Below are positions 53,957 to 63,047 of a DNA stretch of 64,000 nucleotides, piece after piece (position 1 is the first letter of the stretch; each line of letters opens with the position of its first letter). The notes below the pieces were generated by a model. That model was given only the letters and a program-made list of their open reading frames with translations. It did no database searches and was not told the DNA's origin. This stretch comes from Balneolaceae bacterium (GTDB taxonomy: Bacteria > Bacteroidota > Rhodothermia > Balneolales > Balneolaceae), in the NCBI GenBank assembly GCA_017640605.1, contig JAEPQH010000006.1, positions 1 through 64,000 of the forward strand, read 5' to 3'. The position numbers were made by a program, and so were the translations under genes.

Positions 53957-54208
53957 TTACAAATTGTTTACGTACTTGGTAAGACGAGCTTTTTTACGTG
54001 CAGCGTTGTTCTGGTGAACAATACCTTTCACACTCATTCGGTCTAGGTAAGAAACAGCATCTTTAAGAGCTACTTCTGCTTTCGCCTTATCAGTCTCAGT
54101 AAGTACTTTTTTTACAAGGGTACGCATTTTAGAACGACGTGCAGTGTTGTGCTCGTTACGAACTTTGTTTTGTCGTACACGCTTGATAGCTGATTTATTT
54201 TGTGGCAT
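53957..54208 (-). CDS. rpsT: 30S ribosomal protein bS20
   Basis: This is an 83-residue, very basic three-helix protein. NKSAIKRVRQNKVRNEHN near the N-terminus and VKGIVHQNNAARKKARLTKYV at the C-terminus are standard for the family. A typical group-specific promoter is seen upstream. It may be cotranscribed with gpmI. Confidence 0.95.
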   Translation of the reverse strand: MPQNKSAIKRVRQNKVRNEHNTARRSKMRTLVKKVLTETDKAKAEVALKDAVSYLDRMSVKGIVHQNNAARKKARLTKYVNNL

Positions 54209-54254
54209 GGATAATTAAATTTTCTCTTTGTGTGTCCAAAAGTTTTGAAGACTG

Positions 54255-54285
54255 CAAAATTACGGGTTCCTAAAATACTAAACAA
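54255..54285 (-). promoter_or_regulatory. Promoter of rpsT
   Basis: On the minus strand the -7 box TAATTTTG (54255-54262) fits TAnnTTTG, and TTG (54283-54285) lies 20 bases upstream as -33 box. The transcription start would be about 40 bases before the rpsT ATG. Confidence 0.5.
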
Positions 54286-54333
54286 GAAATGATTGAATAT
54301 AAAAAGGAATAAACTTAATTTAGCTGATCTGTT

Positions 54334-54996
54334 ATGATAGTAGTTATAGATGGGCCGGCCGGATCCGGAAAAAGTTCAACTGCAAAAGCAGTAGCGCAAA
54401 AGCTTAAGATACAATATTTGGATTCAGGTGCCTTATATCGCGCTGCCACCTTGATTTATAACAAATGCAATCAAGACAGAGACAAGTTCTTTGATACGTT
54501 GAATGAAGTCAATATCAGTTTTAAATATTCTGATGCTTTCTTTAGTGTTTTTGTGAATGATGAGAATATTTCGACGCAAATTCGCGCTCAGGAAGTGAAT
54601 AATGCCGTCAGTATTGTAGCCGCAATGCCGGAAGTTCGAGCCTATGTTAATGCATTAATGCATGAAGCCGTAGAGCACGATCACTACATCGCCGATGGGC
54701 GCGATTTAGGTACTGCAGTGTTCCCGAAGGCGAGATTGAAGTTTTTTATGATCGCAGATCTAGAAGTTCGGGCTCAGCGCAGGCTAAAAGAAATGGACGA
54801 TCAGAATATCTCACTCGAAGAAATTAGAGAAAATATTGCCTCTAGGGATGCCATCGACTCAAGCAGAGATTCCGACCCACTAAAGAAAGCACCGGATGCT
54901 ATCGAAATTGATACCACTTCATTTACCTTTGAAGAACAAGTAGAATTTATTTGTGCGCACATTCGTCCACATTTAGAAACTGCACCCAAACAATAA
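54334..54996 (+). CDS. cmk: (d)CMP kinase
   Basis: Cytidylate kinase phosphorylates CMP and dCMP to the diphosphates. The 220-residue protein has the P-loop IDGPAGSGKSSTAKA (about 5-19), the CMP-binding stretch YLDSGALYRAATL (28-40), IADGRDLGTAVFP near 121-133 and the LID region RAQRRLKEMDD near 150. It is divergent from rpsT and precedes rpsA, the frequent cmk-rpsA pair, with 55 bases between the genes. Confidence 0.95.
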   Translation: MIVVIDGPAGSGKSSTAKAVAQKLKIQYLDSGALYRAATLIYNKCNQDRDKFFDTLNEVNISFKYSDAFFSVFVNDENISTQIRAQEVNNAVSIVAAMPEVRAYVNALMHEAVEHDHYIADGRDLGTAVFPKARLKFFMIADLEVRAQRRLKEMDDQNISLEEIRENIASRDAIDSSRDSDPLKKAPDAIEIDTTSFTFEEQVEFICAHIRPHLETAPKQ

Positions 54997-55051
54997 CCTT
55001 ATCCCACTCCCGAAAGTCGGTTGTGAGGTAAAACATGAACAAACAGTTATA

Positions 55052-56983
55052 ATGTCAGAAGACAAAAAAGAAACCATCGAACAAGAAGCAACTACCGAAG
55101 AAGCCGTAGTTGAAGAAACTCAAGAAACTCCTGTTTCTGAAGAAACCACCTCCCCTGAAGAGAACGCCGAAGAAACTGCTGAAGAAGTGAAAGAAGAAGC
55201 CCTAACGCATGTGTTTAGCGGCGATGTTGAAGGCGAAGTTTATACTTTCGACCAATTGGACAGCCCATCGGACGAATACACAGCCGACGAGTACAACCAA
55301 TTGATGGGCATGTATGAGAATACATTGAACACCATTGAAGAAAAAGAAATTGTTACCGGTCGAATTGTATCTATTGATGAGAAGTATGTAGTAATCGACA
55401 TCGGATTTAAATCGGAAGGTATTATTGCCGTAAATGAGTTTTCGAACAAATCGCTCGAAAACATGGCTCCCGGTGATGAAGTTGAAGTATTCCTAGACCG
55501 TGTAGAAGACAAAGAAGGTCAGTTAATTCTTTCTCGCCGTAAAGCAGATATCTTACTCGCTTGGGAAAAAATTGAAGGTGCTCACGAAACCGGTGAAGTG
55601 GTTGAAGGACTTATCAAGCGCCGCATTAAAGGTGGTATGGTTGTTGATTTATTTGGAATCGATGCCTTCTTACCTGGTTCGCAAATCGACGTACGTCCGG
55701 TTCGCGACTTCGATGCTTACGTAGGTAAAACCATGGAGTTTGCCGTTGTTAAATTAAACATGGCTGCAGAAAATGTGGTTGTTTCTCACCGTGCACTTAT
55801 CGAGAGCGATCTTGAAGAACAAAGAGAGCAAATTCTTGATACTATCGAGGCCGGTCAGGTTCTTGAAGGTGCCGTTAAAAACATTACCGACTTCGGTGTA
55901 TTCATCGATCTTGGTGGCGTTGACGGACTATTGCACATCACCGATCTATCATGGGGACGAGTTGACAATCCAAGCGAAATCGTACAATTGGATCAGCGCT
56001 TAAACGTAGCTGTAATCGACTTTGACGAGCGCAGCAAGCGTGTATCTCTTGGTTTGAAGCAATTACAGCCGCACCCGTGGGAAGAAATTCATGGCAAGTA
56101 TCCTGAAAACATGAAAGTTCAGGGACGTGTAGTTTCTATCGCCGATTACGGTGCATTCATCGAGCTTGAAAAAGGTGTGGAAGGCTTAATTCACATTTCT
56201 GAAATGAGCTGGACTCAGCACATCAAGCATCCGTCTCAACTTGTTGAGAAAGACGATGTAGTAGAATGTATTGTATTGAACATCAACGAAGATGAGAAGA
56301 AAATCTCTCTTGGTGTGAAGCAATTAACTAACGATCCTTGGGCTGATATCCTTGAGCGTTTCCCAATCGGTTCGAAGCACAAAGGTTTTGTTCGCAACCT
56401 CACCAACTTTGGTGTGTTTGTTGAGCTTGAGCCTGGTATCGACGGCTTAATTCACGTATCTGACCTTAGCTGGGAAGATAAAGTGGAGCACCCGAACGAA
56501 GTAGTAACCAAAGATCAGGAGATCGAGGTTGTTATTCTAGGTGTTGACTTCGACAACCGTCGTATTACTTTAGGACACAAGCAAGTACTTGAAAATCCTT
56601 GGGAGATTTACGCACGTGAGCTTACTCCGGGTACCGAAGTTAAAGGTGAAGTTGTGAAAGTAACCGATCGTGGTGCTTTTGTGAAGCTTACCAACGGTGC
56701 TGAAGCATTCCTAAACCTAACGAAAGCTGTAGAGCCTGAGTTTAAAGAAGGAATGGAAGTTGAAGCATTCGTATTGAAGTTCGACGAAGCAGGAAAGTCG
56801 ATCGACTTATCTCAGCTCGATTCTGATCAGAAAAAAGCAGTAAAAGCGGCTAAGAAAGCCGAAGAAGAAGCAAACATGGAAACCGGTGCTCCAACACTGG
56901 GTGAAATGAGTGGTCTGGCTGCGCTGAAAGAAAAGATGGAAGCTGAAGAAGCCGCCGAAGCAAAGAAGAAGAAAGAAGACTAG
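55052..56983 (+). CDS. rpsA: 30S ribosomal protein bS1
   Basis: bS1 binds mRNA leaders for translation initiation. The 643-residue protein has an acidic N-terminal tail (about 1-90, Glu/Thr rich) and six S1 OB-fold domains between about 100 and 600. Three clear repeats begin with GAVKNITDFGVFIDLG, GRVVSIADYGAFIELEKG and GFVRNLTNFGVFVELEPG. The end is Lys/Glu-rich (KAAKKAEEEA, EAAEAKKKKED). The long acidic N-terminal extension is typical of this group. It is followed by a strong terminator. Confidence 0.95.
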   Translation: MSEDKKETIEQEATTEEAVVEETQETPVSEETTSPEENAEETAEEVKEEALTHVFSGDVEGEVYTFDQLDSPSDEYTADEYNQLMGMYENTLNTIEEKEIVTGRIVSIDEKYVVIDIGFKSEGIIAVNEFSNKSLENMAPGDEVEVFLDRVEDKEGQLILSRRKADILLAWEKIEGAHETGEVVEGLIKRRIKGGMVVDLFGIDAFLPGSQIDVRPVRDFDAYVGKTMEFAVVKLNMAAENVVVSHRALIESDLEEQREQILDTIEAGQVLEGAVKNITDFGVFIDLGGVDGLLHITDLSWGRVDNPSEIVQLDQRLNVAVIDFDERSKRVSLGLKQLQPHPWEEIHGKYPENMKVQGRVVSIADYGAFIELEKGVEGLIHISEMSWTQHIKHPSQLVEKDDVVECIVLNINEDEKKISLGVKQLTNDPWADILERFPIGSKHKGFVRNLTNFGVFVELEPGIDGLIHVSDLSWEDKVEHPNEVVTKDQEIEVVILGVDFDNRRITLGHKQVLENPWEIYARELTPGTEVKGEVVKVTDRGAFVKLTNGAEAFLNLTKAVEPEFKEGMEVEAFVLKFDEAGKSIDLSQLDSDQKKAVKAAKKAEEEANMETGAPTLGEMSGLAALKEKMEAEEAAEAKKKKED

Positions 56984-57009
56984 TTCTTCTCAATTCTTAT
57001 TGAAATTAG

Positions 57010-57042
57010 AAAGCCCTGTTTTGAAAGAAGCAGGGCTTTTTT
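57010..57042 (+). terminator. Rho-independent terminator of rpsA
   Basis: The 9-bp stem AAAGCCCTG/CAGGGCTTT with a 12-base loop is followed by a T-run, 26 bases after the stop. Confidence 0.92.
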
Positions 57043-57071
57043 AATTTTGTGATTAACAATGATGTCTAATC

Positions 57072-57320
57072 TCACTTCAAATAAAAGAAAACAATCTTAT
57101 TCTGCGAATCTTTCTTACTCTTTACCTTTTTATCATTCTCTCGATTATAGGCATACACTACATTTCGTGCAGAACTCAATTCTTTTTCATTAGCGTATTT
57201 AACCTGTACGGCATCCCCGCCGGGCTTCAATTTTGATAAGGCATCGAGTAATGGTGAATATTTCGAGCTTTTTTTTCTCGAGCTTGAAATGTTTCCCCTT
57301 GGAACCATTTTAATTTTCAT
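57072..57320 (-). CDS. Small basic protein of unknown function
   Basis: This 82-residue soluble protein has a high Lys/Arg and Ser content. A Lys/Ser-rich N-terminus (NISSSRKKSSKYSPLLDALS) is followed by GGDAVQVKYANEKELSSARN and a basic C-terminal region ending in IVFFYLK. The second half could form a single alpha/beta unit, and no family is recognised. It lies downstream of moxR on the same strand with 76 bases between. The start ATG at 57318-57320 is the only likely one. Confidence 0.6.
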   Translation of the reverse strand: MKIKMVPRGNISSSRKKSSKYSPLLDALSKLKPGGDAVQVKYANEKELSSARNVVYAYNRENDKKVKSKKDSQNKIVFFYLK

Positions 57321-57396
57321 AATTCTCTATCGTCTAATGTATTTTATACAATAAACTATAATGGAATTATTGAAATTTTAAAAATTAGAAATGTAT

Positions 57397-58398
57397 CTAC
57401 GGAACTAATACGTTCTGCATAATTTTTTCTACGATATCTTCGGGTGAGATATCTTCGGCTTCGGCTTCAAACGTTGGGATAATGCGGTGCCTGAGTACAT
57501 CCATCGCTATAGTGCGCACATCTTCGGGTGTTACATAGGCTCGGTGCTCCATAAACGCCTGAGCGCGTGCTGCAAGGTTTAAATTGATGGTAGCACGTGG
57601 CGAAGCGCCAAAGCTGATTAAATCCACCAAATCGTCTAATCCATAATTTTTTGGTTTTCTAGTAGCAAATATTAGATCAACAATATATTTCTCTACTTTT
57701 TCGTCAATATAAATTTCATTAACGGTTTCACGAGCTTTTAGAATGGTGGATACATCTACTACTTTCTCTAATTCCGTTTTAGCTCCCGTTTTTGCCATCC
57801 GGCGCATAATTTCGAGTTCTTCGTTCTCGGTAGGATAGCCAATTTTCAACTTTAGCATAAACCGATCTACTTGTGCTTCGGGTAGTGGATAGGTTCCCTC
57901 TTGCTCCACCGGGTTTTGAGTGGCAAGTACTAAGAATGGTTCGTCGAGTTTAAACGTTTCTTCGCCGATGGTTACCTGCTTTTCCTGCATCGCTTCAAGT
58001 AGCGCGCTTTGTACTTTAGCCGGCGAACGGTTGATCTCATCCGCAAGAATAATATTTGCAAAAATAGGTCCTTGCTTTACAAAGAAATCGCCTTCCTTCT
58101 GATTATAAATGAGCGTACCAATCAAATCGGCAGGTAAAAGGTCGGGGGTAAACTGTATTCTCTGGAAATCGGTATCGATTACCTTGGCAAGTGAGGAAAC
58201 AGTGAGTGTTTTTGCCAATCCCGGCACACCTTCGAGCAATACATGACCATTGGTTAATAAACCGATCAGAAGTCGATCAATCATGTAATGCTGACCGATA
58301 ATTACCTTGTCTAATTCAACTCTGATATCATCGATGAAGGCACTGCTTTTTTCAATTTTCTGTTGCAGCGCTTCCATGTCTATAGTTTGCTCGCTCAT
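57397..58398 (-). CDS. MoxR-family AAA+ ATPase (orphan copy)
   Basis: This 333-residue protein has the same length as the cluster copy at 22169. Walker A GVPGLAKT is at 57-64, Walker B IILADEINRSPAKVQ near 113-127, sensor-1 LATQNPVEQEGTYPLPEAQVDR near 151 and the sensor-2 GASPRATIN near 255. It has no DUF58 or vWA gene next to it, and only an 82-residue basic protein gene lies downstream. It might share the partner of the other cluster or act with a distant one. The start is an ATG at 58396-58398, divergent from uppP. Confidence 0.93.
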   Translation of the reverse strand: MSEQTIDMEALQQKIEKSSAFIDDIRVELDKVIIGQHYMIDRLLIGLLTNGHVLLEGVPGLAKTLTVSSLAKVIDTDFQRIQFTPDLLPADLIGTLIYNQKEGDFFVKQGPIFANIILADEINRSPAKVQSALLEAMQEKQVTIGEETFKLDEPFLVLATQNPVEQEGTYPLPEAQVDRFMLKLKIGYPTENEELEIMRRMAKTGAKTELEKVVDVSTILKARETVNEIYIDEKVEKYIVDLIFATRKPKNYGLDDLVDLISFGASPRATINLNLAARAQAFMEHRAYVTPEDVRTIAMDVLRHRIIPTFEAEAEDISPEDIVEKIMQNVLVP

Positions 58399-58470
58399 TG
58401 TATAAGTTTGGTGGTTATCTAAACATTAAGTTCTTAATTTCTCGCCTTTCATAATAACCTTCAAACGTCA

Positions 58471-59277
58471 ATGGACATTTTACAATCTTTTTTACTGGGA
58501 CTCATTCAAGGGTTAACAGAATTTTTACCAATCAGTAGTTCCGGTCATCTTGCTTTAGGGCGATATATACTGGGGGGCGATACCGAAATGGGGATTACTT
58601 TTGAAGTAGTAGTTCACTTCGGAACGCTTTGCAGCATCGTAATTTACTACAAAACAGAGATACTTAATCTAATCAAAGCATTATTTCGATTTATAAAATC
58701 TCCAATGGAGGCTAAATCTGAGAAAGACGTAAAGGTAATTGGGTTCATTTTGATCAGTATGATTCCGGCATTCATCGTTGGGATGACGCTCAAAGATCAC
58801 ATAGAGGGAATTTTTATGAACCCCATTTTGGTGTGTGGGATGCTCATTGTAACGGGTATTGTTTTATTTCTTACCAAATTCAGTAAGAATCCAACGGGTG
58901 AAATAACTACCAAACGTGCAATTTTGATCGGTATCGCTCAGGCGTTTGCCATGATTCCGGGTATAAGTCGTTCCGGATCAACTATTTCAACTTCATTGTA
59001 TTTAGGTGTGAGCAGAGAGGAGGCTGCGAATTTCTCGTTTTTAATGGTGATTCCTGTAATAGCCGGAGCTATGATTCTACAAATGGGTGAGGTGTTGGAA
59101 GCTGGCATTAGTAGTTCGCAGATATCCATTTTATTGGTAGGGTTTCTTACAGCCTTTATTTCTGGCTATTACGCGCTCAAATACCTGATTATCATTTTAA
59201 AGAAACAAGGCTTTCACTACTTTGCCTATTACTGCTGGTTAGTGGGTGGTATTGGCCTTATTTATTTTTTAGTGTAA
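58471..59277 (+). CDS. uppP: Undecaprenyl-diphosphate phosphatase
   Basis: UppP (BacA) removes one phosphate from C55-PP to recycle the lipid carrier for peptidoglycan and other glycans. The 268-residue polytopic protein has GLTEFLPISSSGHLAL (about 14-29) with the catalytic region and a second half with PGISRSGSTISTS (about 163-175), the two inverted-repeat motifs of the family. The start is an ATG at 58471. It is followed after 34 bases by the desaturase gene on the same strand. Confidence 0.95.
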   Translation: MDILQSFLLGLIQGLTEFLPISSSGHLALGRYILGGDTEMGITFEVVVHFGTLCSIVIYYKTEILNLIKALFRFIKSPMEAKSEKDVKVIGFILISMIPAFIVGMTLKDHIEGIFMNPILVCGMLIVTGIVLFLTKFSKNPTGEITTKRAILIGIAQAFAMIPGISRSGSTISTSLYLGVSREEAANFSFLMVIPVIAGAMILQMGEVLEAGISSSQISILLVGFLTAFISGYYALKYLIIILKKQGFHYFAYYCWLVGGIGLIYFLV

Positions 59278-59311
59278 ATACTAGTTCACACGCATTTATT
59301 ATTCAAAGATT

Positions 59312-60277
59312 ATGTCTGAATCAAATTACATCCAAACTGACACGATTGATCCTCATGTAGAGCGACGGCGTGCAATATTAAAAGCTCATCCTGAAGTGAA
59401 ATCATTGTATGGCCGAAATCCTGCAACATTTGGCTGGATTCTGTTTCTGTTCTTCGGGCAGTTGATCATCGCTTATTTGGTGAAAGATGCCTCGATCTGG
59501 TGGGTTTTGGGCGCTGCATACTTTATTGGTGCGTTCTTTAATCATTCAGCCTTTTGCTTAAAGCACGAGTGTACGCATCATCTAGTTTTTAAGAACAAAA
59601 CGGCCAATATGCTTTCAGGGATTTTGGCAAACCTTACCTCTTGTACTCCCAGTTACGCCATCTTTTCGGTAACTCATATTAAACATCATTCTCATCAGGG
59701 AGAATATGATATGGATTTTGATTTGCCTCTGCACTGGGAAGCAAAACTCATCGAAAACACACCATTTGGAAAAATTTTGTGGATGTTGCTTCAGCCGCTT
59801 GCAGTGTCTTTACGACCGCTTAGAAAACATACTATGAATTACGTTACAAAATGGGCGTATGTAAATGTAGCGGCTGTTATTCTGTTCGATATTGCCATTT
59901 TATATTTCATGGGGCCGTATGCTTTTTTCTATCTGTTTTTATCCACTGTGTTTGGGTTAGGATTGCATCCCTTAGGTGCACGATGGATTCAGGAACATTA
60001 CGTGGTTCATGAAGATCAAGAGACTTATTCGTATTACGGTTGGTTAAATAAAATCACTTTTAATATCGGGTACCATAATGAGCATCACGATTTTCCGGGA
60101 ATCCCTTGGAGTAATTTGCCATCGTTACGTAAGATGGCCCCGGAATTTTACGATACGCTTTACTACCACGAATCATGGAGTAAGCTGTTGTGGAGATTTT
60201 TTACCGATAAGAATCTGACTTTATATTCGAGAATAGAGCGACCCGGTAAATCGGAACTCGCTAAATCAACCGGCTGA
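59312..60277 (+). CDS. DEGS-type sphingolipid delta-4 desaturase homologue
   Basis: This membrane di-iron desaturase has 321 residues. The Lipid_DES-like N-terminus DPHVERRRAILKAHPEVKSL (13-32) parallels DEGS1 (PHADRRREILAKYPEIKSL, recalled). Histidine boxes are HECTHH (85-90), HIKHH (122-126) and HNEHH (255-259), with FGLGLHPLGARWIQEHY before the third. The C-terminal ETYSYYGWLNKITFNIGYHN and FYDTLYYHESW also follow the animal protein. General bacterial fatty-acid desaturases lack these marks. The substrate would be dihydroceramide or a related sphingoid base, consistent with spt at 13.3 kb, but the reaction is not proven. Confidence 0.85.
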   Translation: MSESNYIQTDTIDPHVERRRAILKAHPEVKSLYGRNPATFGWILFLFFGQLIIAYLVKDASIWWVLGAAYFIGAFFNHSAFCLKHECTHHLVFKNKTANMLSGILANLTSCTPSYAIFSVTHIKHHSHQGEYDMDFDLPLHWEAKLIENTPFGKILWMLLQPLAVSLRPLRKHTMNYVTKWAYVNVAAVILFDIAILYFMGPYAFFYLFLSTVFGLGLHPLGARWIQEHYVVHEDQETYSYYGWLNKITFNIGYHNEHHDFPGIPWSNLPSLRKMAPEFYDTLYYHESWSKLLWRFFTDKNLTLYSRIERPGKSELAKSTG

Positions 60278-61438
60278 TCAAAACATAAATCCGGTGGTAA
60301 AGTAGACGCCAATGCCTTCCTCCGAGAATCCAAAATCGCCTCGGATTATAAAATCCGGCGTGAATAAGGAAGCAAGGAGTCCAAAGCCGAAGGTCGTTTT
60401 AAGATCATTAGTGATTTGTTCAAATGTAGTGCCCGCAGAAAAAGTGCGTCCAGTATCCATGAAAAGAGTTCCGCCAAATCGAGTATCAAATTCAGGAAAT
60501 TCCAGTAGCCATGTTCGTAATTCTGAGTTCAAAACAATGGCATGATCATCGGTGAATCTTCGACTTTCGTAACCACGCAAGGTTTCATCATCACCTGCAT
60601 AGGATAGCTTCCAGTAGGGGATTTCACCGTTAGTGAATCGTGCATTTATACGATTTGCAAAAGTGATCGGTTTAAGAAGGGTAAATGTAAAGTAGTACCT
60701 AAGGTCTGATTCAAAAACAGTGAGATCGTAGGAGCTTCCCCATAGAGAATTTCCTACTTCTATACTACTGCTCGCATAAGAGCCTTTTGTTGGTAGAAAT
60801 TCGGAGTTTCTCGCTTCCCAAATCAAGCCAGCACCCAACATAGCTGTGGTACCGCCATCTACACCCAGTGGAGCTTCATTGGTTATAAGTCGATCGGTAC
60901 CATTATCCCATGGAGTTTCGTACCTGTAATTAACAATCAAATTCGCATCTAATTGCGAACGCGAAGTAGGTCGGATTAATGGTAATCGTCCATTTACACG
61001 AAAGCCCGCAGAAAACGATTTAAAGAGATAAAAATCAGGGTTGTCATCCGGTGGGTTATCGATGGTTGAGTAGTTTGCAATACCGAAATATGTGTCCTCA
61101 AAAAAGCGGGAAGCATATATCTCTGACGTTAACCGTAGATCTTTGTTAAAGGCATAAGGCTTATCATACAATAAAGAGAAAGATGCTAAGCCTTTGGTGG
61201 AGATAATTGCGCTCAAATTGATGAACCCAAAGAAAGGATAGGTGTCATCTTTATAAATGTACCAATTTGCCACACCACCACCGATTAAACCAAGATCAGA
61301 ATTGAAGGCAATTGCAGGTAAAAAAGCGAACTCGGTGGAGTCGGTAACAACAGTTTGTGCGTTCGACTGTTGAATGTTAGAGAAACAAAAAAGGGCGATA
61401 AAAAATATCGCCCGGAAGTATAAATGGTTATTCGGCAA
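60278..61438 (-). CDS. BamA/D15-like outer-membrane beta-barrel protein (copy 2)
   Basis: This 386-residue protein has a signal peptide (HLYFRAIFFIALFCFSNIQQ, cleavage near residue 28 before QTVV). The barrel strands are recognisable by alternating patterns. GDDETLRGYESRRF (about 285) is the Omp85-type RGY loop, and the chain ends with FTTGFMF, an aromatic C-terminus. It is a paralogue of the gene at 33871 (FLPAIAFNSDLGLIGGG here against FLPLLSFNTDDGVYLGG there). Stops of this gene and the desaturase gene abut at 60277/60278 without a terminator. Confidence 0.8.
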   Translation of the reverse strand: MPNNHLYFRAIFFIALFCFSNIQQSNAQTVVTDSTEFAFLPAIAFNSDLGLIGGGVANWYIYKDDTYPFFGFINLSAIISTKGLASFSLLYDKPYAFNKDLRLTSEIYASRFFEDTYFGIANYSTIDNPPDDNPDFYLFKSFSAGFRVNGRLPLIRPTSRSQLDANLIVNYRYETPWDNGTDRLITNEAPLGVDGGTTAMLGAGLIWEARNSEFLPTKGSYASSSIEVGNSLWGSSYDLTVFESDLRYYFTFTLLKPITFANRINARFTNGEIPYWKLSYAGDDETLRGYESRRFTDDHAIVLNSELRTWLLEFPEFDTRFGGTLFMDTGRTFSAGTTFEQITNDLKTTFGFGLLASLFTPDFIIRGDFGFSEEGIGVYFTTGFMF

Positions 61439-61442
61439 AATG

Positions 61443-62873
61443 TTAAATGAATATCCAGGTGACTAATAAATAAACAGGTACCAATATACCTACCGACCAG
61501 ATCATATATCCACCAAAACTTGGCATTTTTACTCCGTTTTGATCAGCAATTGATTTCACCATGAAATTTGGTGCATTACCAATATAGGTGAGTGCTCCAA
61601 AGAATACGGCACCGGCCGAAATTGCTACCAGTGTTTGGGTCATTTCATTCATCAACATTTCGGCATTTCCACCGGCTGCATTAAAGAATACAAGATAGGT
61701 TGGAGCATTATCCAAGAAGGCAGATAAAACTCCGGTGATCCAGAAAAACATGGTGTTTATGGGGTCGCCATTACTGTCGAATACCGCGTTATTTATAAAT
61801 TGAAGTGCTCCCTCGCCATTATTAGCAGCCTTCAACATTGCAATAGGCGCAATAATGGTGATGAATATTCCCGCAAAAAGCTTACCCACTTCTTGAATAG
61901 GGAACCAATTAAAGCCATTGGCAGCCCGACTTTCTTTCGATGTAAAATGCCAGCTCACCCAAGTAAGGAAGAGTAGAACTACGTCTCGTATTACATTTTC
62001 GATGCGAACATGAACATGATATACCGTAAACTCACCGATTTTTACTAATCCTGAAAAGAGAACGGCTCCTACCACTCCAAGAATTAATAATAAGTTAAAC
62101 GAACCTTCTAAGCCAAGCGGTTCGCTACCATCATCTTGAGGTGGAGTATTAGTTTCTTTGTTATATAAGTACTTATCCCATGCGTAATAAATGGCCAATA
62201 AAATTGTAGCTACAAATGCCATCTCCCAGAAGAGATTGGTGGTAGTCCAGAAAAAGCCTACGCCTTGTAAAAAGCCCAAGAATAGCGGAGGATCACCAAG
62301 GGGTGTAAGCGAACCCCCAACGTTTGCCACCAAAAAGATGAAAAAGATTACGATATGCTTTTTTGTATTTCTCCATGCATTTGCTCGCAGAATCGGTCGG
62401 ATTAAAAGCATTGCTGCACCGGTAGTTCCCATCCAGCTGGCAAGTAACGTACCAATAAGCAAAATTCCGGTGTTCACTTCCGGTGTGCCCTTTAGATATC
62501 CTTTAATTCGCACTCCACCGGAAATGGTAAAAAGTGCAAGTAATAGAATAATGAATGGGAAATATTCTAGGAGATACGCATGCAGAACTTCATAAAGTGT
62601 TGCTCCAGGACCGAAGGTGAACGTCATTGGAATGACTAACAATAATCCCCAGAAAGCTGAAACTTTCCCAAAATTATGATGCCACCACTCTTCATTGACA
62701 AGTGGGAAAATTGCGATGGAAAGAAGGATTCCGGCAAAAGGAATGGTCCAAAGCAGATTTAATCCACTTCCATCGATTCCGTATCCCTCAGCCGCAAGTA
62801 ATACTTCGGGGGCAAAAGTAATCCCCAACAAAAGAAAAAAGAATTTTAGTGTAAGCGTATATTTTTGTGGCAT
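61443..62873 (-). CDS. Sodium/proton antiporter, NhaD/ion-transporter superfamily
   Basis: This membrane protein has about 476 residues from ATG 62873 (TTG 62936 would add 21). About 12 helices are present. The two re-entrant loops of the ion-transporter superfamily are visible, with LLASWMGTTGAAMLLIRPIL near 145 and GNAPNFMVKSIADQNG near 435, and ANVGGSLTPLGDPPLFLG near 175 is characteristic of NhaD. It probably exports sodium in exchange for protons, fitting a marine or saline organism. It is on the same strand as the barrel gene, separated by four bases. Confidence 0.85.
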   Translation of the reverse strand: MPQKYTLTLKFFFLLLGITFAPEVLLAAEGYGIDGSGLNLLWTIPFAGILLSIAIFPLVNEEWWHHNFGKVSAFWGLLLVIPMTFTFGPGATLYEVLHAYLLEYFPFIILLLALFTISGGVRIKGYLKGTPEVNTGILLIGTLLASWMGTTGAAMLLIRPILRANAWRNTKKHIVIFFIFLVANVGGSLTPLGDPPLFLGFLQGVGFFWTTTNLFWEMAFVATILLAIYYAWDKYLYNKETNTPPQDDGSEPLGLEGSFNLLLILGVVGAVLFSGLVKIGEFTVYHVHVRIENVIRDVVLLFLTWVSWHFTSKESRAANGFNWFPIQEVGKLFAGIFITIIAPIAMLKAANNGEGALQFINNAVFDSNGDPINTMFFWITGVLSAFLDNAPTYLVFFNAAGGNAEMLMNEMTQTLVAISAGAVFFGALTYIGNAPNFMVKSIADQNGVKMPSFGGYMIWSVGILVPVYLLVTWIFI

Positions 62874-63047
62874 CTCTAAGAATTTAAGTTTGGAACTCTT
62901 ATCGGACAGAAAATAGCATAACTCAAGAGCTTTCAAAAAGTAGGTTGTTAGATATTAAAAGAAACCCGATTAAAAGATTGTTAAGCCTAAAAACGTTAAT
63001 GGAGTTAGTTATGTTAACAGTGCAAGGATAATCAAACAAAATGCACT

